This document shows, piece by piece, positions 1 through 6,605 of a stretch of 64,000 bases of DNA (position 1 is the first letter of the stretch; the number at the start of each line of letters is the position of its first letter). The notes under the pieces were generated by a model. The model worked only from the letters and a program-made list of their open reading frames with translations, was not told where the DNA came from and searched no databases. Origin of the DNA: Desulfobacter sp. (GTDB lineage: Bacteria > Desulfobacterota > Desulfobacteria > Desulfobacterales > Desulfobacteraceae); assembly GCA_028768525.1 (NCBI GenBank), contig CP054837.1:2761001-2825000 (forward strand), given 5' to 3'. The position numbers were made by a program, and so were the translations under genes.

Positions 1-2
1 AA

Positions 3-869
3 AGGATTTTCAATGAAATCAAACGAGAACAGTTACGTGGAAACTTCATTAAGTTAAACACCAAATCCGGAATAAGCCTATCGGAATTTAAAGAAATCTA
101 TATCAATGACCCCGAAAGATCGGATTTGTCTTCTGAAACGTTAAGAAGTGATGAATTTGCCCTGCGGAATCTTATCGAAGCCATAGGGGATATCAGACTG
201 CAGAACATAAATAAAGGCCATATAATCACATTTAAGCAATCATGCTTGTCCCGTGGAAATAAACCAATTTCGGTGAATTCATACCTTCGACGTATTAAAG
301 CGGCATTAAACTATGCTGTTGAAAATGAATACATGGATAAACCCCCTATGATTAAGCAAATAAAAATTAGCAAAAAAACGCCCAGATTCATATCTCCTGA
401 TGATATTGATAAAATAATCAGCAGAGCCACTCAAAAAAAGCCAGAAATGGCCCGTATAATCATTTTTGCATTAAACACAGGGGCAAGGAGAGAAGAAATT
501 ATAAAATGCAAGTATGAGCACATTAAAAACGGTTCTATCAAACTTTTTGGAAAGGGTAATAAGGAACGGTTGGTACCACTGATCTCGAATGCCAAAAAAG
601 TACTAAAAAACAAAGATGTTGGAAAAATCTTCACCTACAAACATAAGTCGACCATTTCAAACTATTACAGAGAGATCACCAGGGCGGCTGGAGTAAAATC
701 AAGATTTCATGATTTAAGGCATACTGCAGCCACCCACATGCTGTCCAAGGGCATGTCTATTGTCGCTGTTCAAAAGGTGCTGGGCCATTCAGATATTAGA
801 ACGACACAGACATATGCCGATGTGTTACAAACGGTGCTCAAAAAAGAGATGGAAAAACTTGAAAAATGA
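3..869 (+). CDS. Tyrosine recombinase / phage-type integrase (5' end outside window)
   Basis: Site-specific integrase of the tyrosine recombinase family. The frame is open from base 3, so the N terminus lies left of the window; an internal TTG at 126 is not needed as a start. The first part (EFKEIYINDPERSD...) resembles the SAM-like core-binding domain. The catalytic half shows the usual set: Arg in NTGARREE, Lys in GKGNKERLVPL, HDLRHTAATHML (His-x-x-Arg), LGHSDIRTTQTYADV with His and the nucleophilic Tyr. It is AT-rich compared with DNA beyond 4 kb, and a tRNA 3'-end remnant lies about 95 bases downstream, which fits an integrated element whose body extends left of the window. Seen: motifs and open frame. 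Inferred: mobility of the element. Confidence 0.93.
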   Translation, partial: RIFNEIKREQLRGNFIKLNTKSGISLSEFKEIYINDPERSDLSSETLRSDEFALRNLIEAIGDIRLQNINKGHIITFKQSCLSRGNKPISVNSYLRRIKAALNYAVENEYMDKPPMIKQIKISKKTPRFISPDDIDKIISRATQKKPEMARIIIFALNTGARREEIIKCKYEHIKNGSIKLFGKGNKERLVPLISNAKKVLKNKDVGKIFTYKHKSTISNYYREITRAAGVKSRFHDLRHTAATHMLSKGMSIVAVQKVLGHSDIRTTQTYADVLQTVLKKEMEKLEK

Positions 870-962
870 TATGGAGTATTCGAAAAACAAACTATATATT
901 TTCCGCCTCAAATCCGCCTCACCTGCTTATAACCCACTGTAATTGTTTGACAGGGGTGCTAC

Positions 963-1007
963 CTCGTAATGATCAAGTCAGCGGTTCGACTCCGCTCACC
1001 GGCTCCA
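963..1007 (+). other. tRNA-Thr(CGU) 3' half remnant, probable attachment site (attR-like)
   Basis: The stretch reads as the 3' half of a tRNA: anticodon loop CTCGTAA (963-969), variable region, T arm AGCGG-TTCGACT-CCGCT (980-996), acceptor strand CACCGGC and TCCA ending at 1007. The 5' side of the anticodon stem does not pair and there is no D arm or 5' acceptor strand, so it is not an intact tRNA. A tRNA 3' end beside a tyrosine integrase is the usual mark of integration. Because the 3' end points right, the inserted element should lie to the left and host flank to the right. The exact core is not measurable without the other copy. Confidence 0.7.
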
Positions 1008-1359
1008 AATACCAACCTCCCCCTAACTGTTTAATCGCCCCTAAAACAGTACGTTTCTGCAAGAAAAATGCAGAATTTTAAGCCCAAAACAACCGTAAAT
1101 AGGACTTCTTTTCGAGCTGAAGGATTGCATGAAACCTGAAATAGCCTGGGCCAACGTCCGGCTTGCCTCCTGGAATGAGCCGCAGGTGCCAGGGGAACCT
1201 TTTGGCATATTTTAATTCATAATTTTTGCCGTTGGATATATAGGGACTTTCCTATTGAAATTTATTATATTGCCTTGACTTTATATTAAGCAAATGAGAT
1301 TCAGGGGCTCAGTTATATTTAAATCTCAGAGTTCTATCTGATAATTCAAGGAGACTTCT
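1008..1359. other. AT-rich non-coding stretch
   Basis: About 350 bases without a convincing gene between the tRNA remnant and the first lipoprotein. It is AT-rich towards its right end. A ribosome binding site (AAGGAGA) precedes the ATG at 1360. I see no clear promoter pair, terminator or repeat. Confidence 0.5.
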
Positions 1360-1821
1360 ATGAAATCATCTATAAAAAGATTAACGCTACTTTTACTCTC
1401 TGTAAGCATGTTCGGCTGTGTGTCAGCATCCCAACACCAACAAAGCTTACATTCTACCAATGAAAAAGAAATGACCGTTGGTATTGTTCAAAAAGAAATC
1501 AAAAAAGGGATGAGCCAAGCAGATGTGGCTACTGCTTTAGGTTCTCCCAATATTGTTACAAAAGATGGAAATGGCAAAGAAACATGGATCTATGACAAAA
1601 TTGCCACAGAAGCATCATATTCCAATAGCAGCAGCAGTGTTGGAGGAGCTGCTGGTGGAGGTGGCGTTGCCGGAAGTGTTCTGTTGCTGGGATTGCTAAG
1701 TGGCAACCATTCACAATCGGCCGGAGCATACAGCTCTACTCAGAAGACACTAACAGTCGTCATCAAATATGATGATAATGGCTTGGTAGACGATTTCTCA
1801 TATCATTCAAGTAAATTTTAA
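1360..1821 (+). CDS. SmpA/OmlA-like small lipoprotein
   Basis: Predicted lipoprotein of 153 residues. A type II signal peptide with the lipobox MFGC puts the lipidated Cys at residue 20. The following domain (KGMSQADVATALGSPNIVTKDGNGKETWIYDK, about 50-80) has the pattern of the SmpA/OmlA fold (weak-spacing GMsxxdVxxxlGxP...W.Y). A Gly/Ala/Ser-rich low-complexity insert sits at about 90-125. The good AAGGAGA site in front of the ATG supports the start. The next lipoprotein gene begins 10 bases after the stop, so the two probably form one transcript. Family members act at the cell envelope; the precise role here is unknown. Confidence 0.75.
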   Translation: MKSSIKRLTLLLLSVSMFGCVSASQHQQSLHSTNEKEMTVGIVQKEIKKGMSQADVATALGSPNIVTKDGNGKETWIYDKIATEASYSNSSSSVGGAAGGGGVAGSVLLLGLLSGNHSQSAGAYSSTQKTLTVVIKYDDNGLVDDFSYHSSKF

Positions 1822-1831
1822 GGGTGGTATT

Positions 1832-2338
1832 ATGAAAAAACTGTCGATATTCTCTGTTTCATTGCTCCTCATCTTTCTATTTACTGGCTGTGTTTCCAAA
1901 CAAGCAAAACCCCAAAAATCTCAATTGCAAATCAGATCATTTCAAACAAAAACCTTTCAGACAACAGATATAAAACTGGCTATGAAAGCCATGTTAAATG
2001 TTTTGCAAGATGACGGCTTTATCGTTAAAAATGCAGTTTTGGATTTGGGGTTGTTGTCAGCAGAAAAAACGATTGATGTTGAAGACAAAACAGAAGCAGC
2101 TTGGGCAACATTCTGGTTAGGCCCTAATGCCGTTTATAAAAAAGCATCAATTATTGAATGTACGGCGAATGTAAGTGAATTAATAGATACAGTCAAAGTA
2201 AGGGCCAATTTCCAATTGAAAATGTTCAATAATAAAGGCGGCATTATAAAAGTTGAGCAGATTGATGACGAAAAATATTACAAAGACTTCTTTATGAAGG
2301 TAGACAAGGGTATGTTTTTGCAGAAAGAAAAAATATAG
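1832..2338 (+). CDS. Lipoprotein of unknown function
   Basis: 168-residue protein with a lipoprotein signal ending FTGC (Cys at about residue 20), so exported and lipid-anchored. The mature part alternates predicted strands and helices; it contains a region (LAMKAMLNVLQDDGFIVKNA, LGLLSAEK) that resembles the N-terminal domain seen in several outer-membrane-linked lipoproteins of unknown role. Start supported by GGGTGG upstream and by close spacing to the preceding lipoprotein. A clear hairpin terminator follows. AT-rich like the rest of the left end. I do not assign a function. Confidence 0.7.
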   Translation: MKKLSIFSVSLLLIFLFTGCVSKQAKPQKSQLQIRSFQTKTFQTTDIKLAMKAMLNVLQDDGFIVKNAVLDLGLLSAEKTIDVEDKTEAAWATFWLGPNAVYKKASIIECTANVSELIDTVKVRANFQLKMFNNKGGIIKVEQIDDEKYYKDFFMKVDKGMFLQKEKI

Positions 2339-2380
2339 CAAACTATTTGTCTAACTGAAACTCAGCCATACTTCAAAAGA

Positions 2381-2410
2381 ACAGGGCCAGCAACGGCCCT
2401 GTTTCTTATT
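2381..2410 (+). terminator. Intrinsic terminator after the lipoprotein pair
   Basis: ACAGGGCC (2381-2388), loop AGCAAC, GGCCCTGT (2395-2402), then TTCTTATT. A perfect 8-bp stem followed by a T-rich tail, 42 bases after the lipoprotein stop. Confidence 0.8.
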
Positions 2411-2662
2411 TGTGCTTTGCCATAACCTTGAAAATAAGGTTCCCCTGATTGACACCCCTCTTTTACATATGTTAATTTTTTAAAGATTAAGAGAACTCTC
2501 CGCCTCATCTGAAAAAGCACCAGTCTCCTCATAGCGTTAATTCTAAACTTAAATTTCACAGCCGCCTCATGGTGAATAAATTTTATTTCTTAATTAACCC
2601 TCGGCAAAAAAACATTTTGCCGGAACAGTTTAGAAAGCGAAAACGAATAAGGAGAATCCGTC
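2411..2662. other. AT-rich intergenic stretch with no gene
   Basis: No supported coding region. It ends with a ribosome binding site (AATAAGGAGAA) for the ATG at 2663. No confident promoter is seen. Confidence 0.4.
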
Positions 2663-3019
2663 ATGAAAAAAATATTCTATTTAAGTATCATAGCCGTGGT
2701 TACTATGGTTTATTTGTTTTTTCAAAATTATTATATCGCGCAAATGCCAGCACCAGATAAGCCTGACCACGGCGTTCCGGAAGCGTATGAAATGACCACA
2801 GAAATGCCGGCACCGGACTATCCTGCTATGCCGGTTCCAGCGCCGGATAATCCGACACCAGGCATTCCGGAGGCCTATGAACCTGACGGCATTATGCCAG
2901 CACCGGACCAACCCGATGAAATAGACGAGATGCCGACGTGGGATAATCCCATACCCGAGCCCGCTGAACCCTATCAACTTGAAAAAATGCCGGCACCGGA
3001 CAACCCTGAGGATCAATGA
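2663..3019 (+). CDS. Membrane-anchored proline-rich protein with MPAPDxP repeats
   Basis: 118-residue protein. One hydrophobic segment at about residues 4-22 (signal anchor), then an acidic, Pro-rich tail built of irregular repeats of MPAPDxP (with K, Y, N, Q or N at the variable position) alternating with GxPEAYE and related units. No folded domain is recognisable. AAGGAGAA precedes the ATG. The codons of the repeats differ (for example CCAGCACCAGAT versus CCGGCACCGGAC), so the repetition is kept at protein level, which supports real coding. Likely an extended periplasmic or surface tail; role unknown. Confidence 0.65.
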   Translation: MKKIFYLSIIAVVTMVYLFFQNYYIAQMPAPDKPDHGVPEAYEMTTEMPAPDYPAMPVPAPDNPTPGIPEAYEPDGIMPAPDQPDEIDEMPTWDNPIPEPAEPYQLEKMPAPDNPEDQ

Positions 3020-3103
3020 TCCTGATGCCCTCAAACTCCCATCGTCCCCCTTTTTTCAAATAGATCAGGAGCCGATCCCACATCAAATCCAAAAGGCCCA
3101 ACG

Positions 3104-3775
3104 ATGAAAAACGGAATCGATAAAGAAATTGAAGACACCAAGAAAGGAATCAATGTATTAGGGATATTGGTAGAACGGAAAACAGATATCCTTGCTTTTA
3201 CGGCCTTTTTGATTTCCATCGGGAGTTTAATCCTGCAAACGGTAAATCTGATTAAGGGCCCGGATGTCAGGCTTGAGCCTCCGAAGCAAGTCCTATTAGT
3301 CTCTGAAAAATACCCTGATAAAAAGAACTATTTGCGAATTTCCGCCAAGCTTATCTATCTGAACCAAGGAAGTCCGGGGTATGATGACATAACGAAATCG
3401 GAGCAAGCATTTTTTATGTTAGGGGGCAAAAGGATAGAACTCACAGGTCAGGAGTATGTTGAATCGGGGTTTGTTGATAACAGATTCAAAGTCAAAAAAA
3501 TATCAGATGCGGACCCTGTACAGATAAAATCAGGTGGGGTGGTCGTTCACGAGACCTATTTTGTACCATGGCCGTCAAAAACCGGGGCGCCTTCATCAAA
3601 CTTCATAGAATTTTCCGAGTTTTTAAAAGAACTGCGACAACAGCCTGAACTCCGGATCACCTTTATTGCGAAGACCTTTAGCGGAACACTGAACAAAGCG
3701 ACCTGCAAATTATCAACAAAAGAGTTTATCCATCATTTAGAGACAAAGCACTGGTCCGCACCGACATGTAAATAA
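3104..3775 (+). CDS. Hypothetical protein with one membrane segment
   Basis: 223 residues. A charged N terminus, a single hydrophobic stretch at about 29-52 (ILAFTAFLISIGSLILQTVNLI), then a soluble domain rich in predicted beta strands (about 60-215). No family recognised. Arrangement suggests a cytoplasmic N tail and a larger domain on the far side of the membrane. It sits in the AT-rich left region, so it may be accessory DNA. The base composition changes to GC-rich soon after its stop. Confidence 0.65.
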   Translation: MKNGIDKEIEDTKKGINVLGILVERKTDILAFTAFLISIGSLILQTVNLIKGPDVRLEPPKQVLLVSEKYPDKKNYLRISAKLIYLNQGSPGYDDITKSEQAFFMLGGKRIELTGQEYVESGFVDNRFKVKKISDADPVQIKSGGVVVHETYFVPWPSKTGAPSSNFIEFSEFLKELRQQPELRITFIAKTFSGTLNKATCKLSTKEFIHHLETKHWSAPTCK

Positions 3776-3943
3776 AAAGCAGGATTGTCTTTGAAACGCG
3801 GTTAAAAAGGAGCACTCATCCGGCCAATTTGCAAAAACACTGAGGCCGGCCAACTTCTGCCGCCTCTCAACCTTGCCCGATTTCAGGCGGAATAGAGATT
3901 CCCGGCCGGATACCGGGAATCCACTCTGGGGGATCGCCGCAGG

Positions 3944-4423
3944 CTACTTCGCCACCGGCACGATCAGTACGGGGATGCGCGACCTTCGCAGGACGCGTTT
4001 GGCCACTGAGCCAAGGAAGGTATGGGTCACCCCTTTCTCATGGGCGCCCATAACGATCAGGTCGGCTTCCATTTTTTTGGAAACCTTCAGGATTTCAGCC
4101 TCGGGGTACCCCCTGACGACTTTTATGGTAAGGCGTTTGGGATCGACCGGCGCCTCACCCGGTTCGGAAAAGCAGAGCTTTTTCACCCGGGTTTCCATTT
4201 CTGCGATGGCGCCTTTCCCGCGCTGGGCCATGATCTCATCCTTGTTTTTGCCCAGGTAGGAGGCAAAGGCCAGTATGGCATCCTGGGACGGTTCCTCCAT
4301 GACGTGAAGGCAGGTGATATGGGCATTGTGCTGGTTTGCGATAAAAGCGGCATACTGGAAAAAACGGGGGGAGACCTTTGACAGGTCGGTGGCATAAAGT
4401 ATCTTGTTAATCTGATGGGTCAT
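3944..4423 (-). CDS. Universal stress protein, UspA family
   Basis: 159-residue single-domain Usp. N terminus MTHQINKILYATDLSK matches the family start. The nucleotide-binding loop is recognisable near the C terminus (VMGAHEKG...FLGSVAKRVLRRSRIPVLIV). Length is normal. Usp proteins bind ATP or dimerise as stress modulators; no substrate can be inferred. It lies alone, 120 bases downstream of the ferredoxin gene on the same strand, so co-transcription is possible. Confidence 0.9.
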   Translation of the reverse strand: MTHQINKILYATDLSKVSPRFFQYAAFIANQHNAHITCLHVMEEPSQDAILAFASYLGKNKDEIMAQRGKGAIAEMETRVKKLCFSEPGEAPVDPKRLTIKVVRGYPEAEILKVSKKMEADLIVMGAHEKGVTHTFLGSVAKRVLRRSRIPVLIVPVAK

Positions 4424-4544
4424 GGGTATTCCTTAAAAAAATAAACACTCGAAACGGGTATGATTCGTTGATTTATAGGGCAGTTGTGACCAACTGTCGC
4501 CAAGCAGGGCGAGTATACTATTTATCAAATCCCGCCTCAGTTCG

Positions 4545-5843
4545 TCAAGGCATGGTCCTGTTTCGCCCTTCAAAATAGCGGATCAGCACTTCCAGGTAAC
4601 GGGACCGGATCTGGGTATTGGCCAGGGCCTGCTTCACCGGCGGCAGGCGCAGGATGGCCCCCAGGACAGCGGCCAGCGCCCTGTGGCTGAGCAGGACACG
4701 GTTATCAAAAATCAAATGCTGAAGGGTCCCCCTTTCGACGGCCATGGCCACTGTCCGCCGTGTGGTATCCAATGGGGTGATCACCCGTTTGCCCAGGGGA
4801 ACCAGTTCCACGGCGCCGGCAGGACAATTCCGGACACAGAGACCGCAGCCCAGGCAGATATCCGGGTTAAGCCGGGCGCTCTTCTTTTTCAGATGGTCCG
4901 GATCGTTGGCCGACACCAGGGACATGGCTTCCACAGGGCATATGTCCACGCATTTGCCGCATCCGGTGCACTCCGCCTCAATGATCCGGGGAAGGAAATT
5001 GGAGGTATGGACCGGATGAAGACGGGAGAACTTCCGGGCCGCGATCATGGCTTCGCAGCAGCAGCCGCAGCAATTACAGATAAAATTAACCCGTTCCCTG
5101 ACATTTTCGCCGAACTGAACCAGGTTGGCTTCATAGGCCCTGGCCAGGAGTTCCAGGCCTTCGGACACCTCCACCCTGCGGGCATGGCCGTATTTTATCA
5201 ACGACCTTGCCGATGTATTGAATGTCATGCAGATATCCGTGGGAGCCCCGCAGGCCCTGCCCACATGGGACATCTTATGGCGGCAGTAGCAGGTGGAAAT
5301 TCCCATGTGGGACGCTGTTTTAATGACCTGGGTGGCCCGTTCATAGTCCAATACATGAACGGCATTGGCTTCGGACAACACCGGCTCATGGACAAATACC
5401 CGGCCAAGTTGGGTCTCTCCCCGGGTAAACAGATCCCTGACGAAATCATCTTCCACATTCAGGTATTGGTAAAAGAGTTCGCTGAGGACTTTCTGGTCCA
5501 CATCACGCCGGACCCGCATGAGCGAAAATTCAAAAAAACCGGCCATGGGCGGGGGCAGGACATACTGGGTGGTGCCGTGAAGGTCAATATCCACAAGGAT
5601 GGCCCGGGAGGCCAGACGTTCCAGGATGACTTCCGCACGGACCGGGGATATCTTCCAGATGGCTGCGGCCTGTTCCGCGGTAAAGGGTTTGAGGGGCAGG
5701 TCCGCAACCAGGCCGGCCTCTTCTTCTGAAAAGAGCATGGCAAGGATCCGGTTCAAGAGCGTTGATGGCGGGGCACCCTGGGGGAACCGGTTCAAGCGGG
5801 CCACAAGTTGTGAATACCCCTGGCGGGTAAGATGATGTGCCAT
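4545..5843 (-). CDS. 4Fe-4S ferredoxin-type protein with winged-helix-like N terminus
   Basis: 432 residues. The C-terminal third has two [4Fe-4S] motifs (CTGCGKCVDICP and CLGCGLCVRNCP, about residues 297-345). Before them is a Cys-rich patch CNCCGCCCEA near 265 and a further STCYCRHKMSH segment near 190, which could bind another centre. Residues about 30-110 (LLNRILAMLFSEEEAGLVADLP...TAEQAAAIWKISPVRAEVILERLA) look like a helix-turn-helix or winged helix of the kind seen in heterodisulfide-reductase-linked or methyl-viologen-hydrogenase-like regulators. Probably a cytoplasmic electron carrier or redox-responsive protein; partner unknown. A Lys/Arg-rich C terminus follows a hydrophobic stretch. 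Confidence 0.8.
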   Translation of the reverse strand: MAHHLTRQGYSQLVARLNRFPQGAPPSTLLNRILAMLFSEEEAGLVADLPLKPFTAEQAAAIWKISPVRAEVILERLASRAILVDIDLHGTTQYVLPPPMAGFFEFSLMRVRRDVDQKVLSELFYQYLNVEDDFVRDLFTRGETQLGRVFVHEPVLSEANAVHVLDYERATQVIKTASHMGISTCYCRHKMSHVGRACGAPTDICMTFNTSARSLIKYGHARRVEVSEGLELLARAYEANLVQFGENVRERVNFICNCCGCCCEAMIAARKFSRLHPVHTSNFLPRIIEAECTGCGKCVDICPVEAMSLVSANDPDHLKKKSARLNPDICLGCGLCVRNCPAGAVELVPLGKRVITPLDTTRRTVAMAVERGTLQHLIFDNRVLLSHRALAAVLGAILRLPPVKQALANTQIRSRYLEVLIRYFEGRNRTMP

Positions 5844-5925
5844 AGGTCAACTCCTTTGAGTTTACATATGTACATCGGCAATTATATGCCCCGGCACCGG
5901 GCCGGGGCAAGAAAAAAGTTAGGCG

Positions 5926-6588
5926 CTACCGCCTGAACAGGGACAGGGGGGAGGGACAGATATTGTCCATCACGGCCAGGTCCCCTGCGCTGCAATACCC
6001 CTTGGACACCCATCCGTCCTCATATCCCCTTTGGGTAATGACCTGGAGATGGGTGTGGTAAAACCAGTTCCCGTTTTCATGGAAGTCACCGATGCGGGCA
6101 AAGGGTTCGCCGGCGTTGAAGGCGGTTCCCGGTTCAGGCAGGGCTTCCCTGTTCAAATGGCCGTAGAGGCTGTAAAAGCTCTCGAAATGCGGACTGTCGT
6201 GGCGGAGCAGAACATTTCCCCCGTAATTCCCTTCTCCCGCTTCATACCCGCTTTCAGCCACCACAGCATCCAGGGGGGCGTGGAGGGGGGTGTCCAGTGG
6301 CACGATAATGTCCAGGCCCAAATGGTAATACCGTTTTTCCTCCCGCATCTGGGGGTAGTGGTTCAGGATGGTCTCACGGTCTTCCAGGTAAGAAGCCAGC
6401 CCCCATGAGAACCGCCCCTTCATTTCCCTGTCCAGCCACGCCTGAAAGGCCCGCTGATCAAGGATGTCCACCGCTTCGAACACCGGCGACCCTCCGGAGA
6501 GGTTCACAATAAAGGGATCGCCCGACAGCCCCTTGAATACAGGCTGTACCTCTAATTTTTCACTGAATGCCACATAGGGATATTTCAT
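5926..6588 (-). CDS. M23 (LytM-like) metallopeptidase without signal peptide
   Basis: 220 residues. The zinc site of the M23 family is present: HLGLD (His and Asp ligands) at about 88-92 and HTHLQV (catalytic and ligand His) near 180. No signal peptide or membrane segment, which is unusual for a murein hydrolase; cytoplasmic M23 domains are known beside or fused to aminotransferases and kinases acting on amines. The gene starts 17 bases after the KamA-like fusion gene stops and shares its strand, so it belongs to that operon. I infer action on a small amide or peptide-like substrate rather than on peptidoglycan. Confidence 0.8.
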   Translation of the reverse strand: MKYPYVAFSEKLEVQPVFKGLSGDPFIVNLSGGSPVFEAVDILDQRAFQAWLDREMKGRFSWGLASYLEDRETILNHYPQMREEKRYYHLGLDIIVPLDTPLHAPLDAVVAESGYEAGEGNYGGNVLLRHDSPHFESFYSLYGHLNREALPEPGTAFNAGEPFARIGDFHENGNWFYHTHLQVITQRGYEDGWVSKGYCSAGDLAVMDNICPSPLSLFRR

Positions 6589-6605
6589 TTACTCGCCTTT
6601 CCGGA

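Noticed and set aside
963..1007. Intact tRNA gene
   Set aside because: No D arm, no 5' acceptor strand, and the 5' side of the anticodon stem does not pair.
2663..3019. CRISPR-like repeats in the MPAPD gene
   Set aside because: The repeats are short, degenerate and coding, with no constant direct repeat and no unique spacers; no CRISPR array is seen anywhere in the window.
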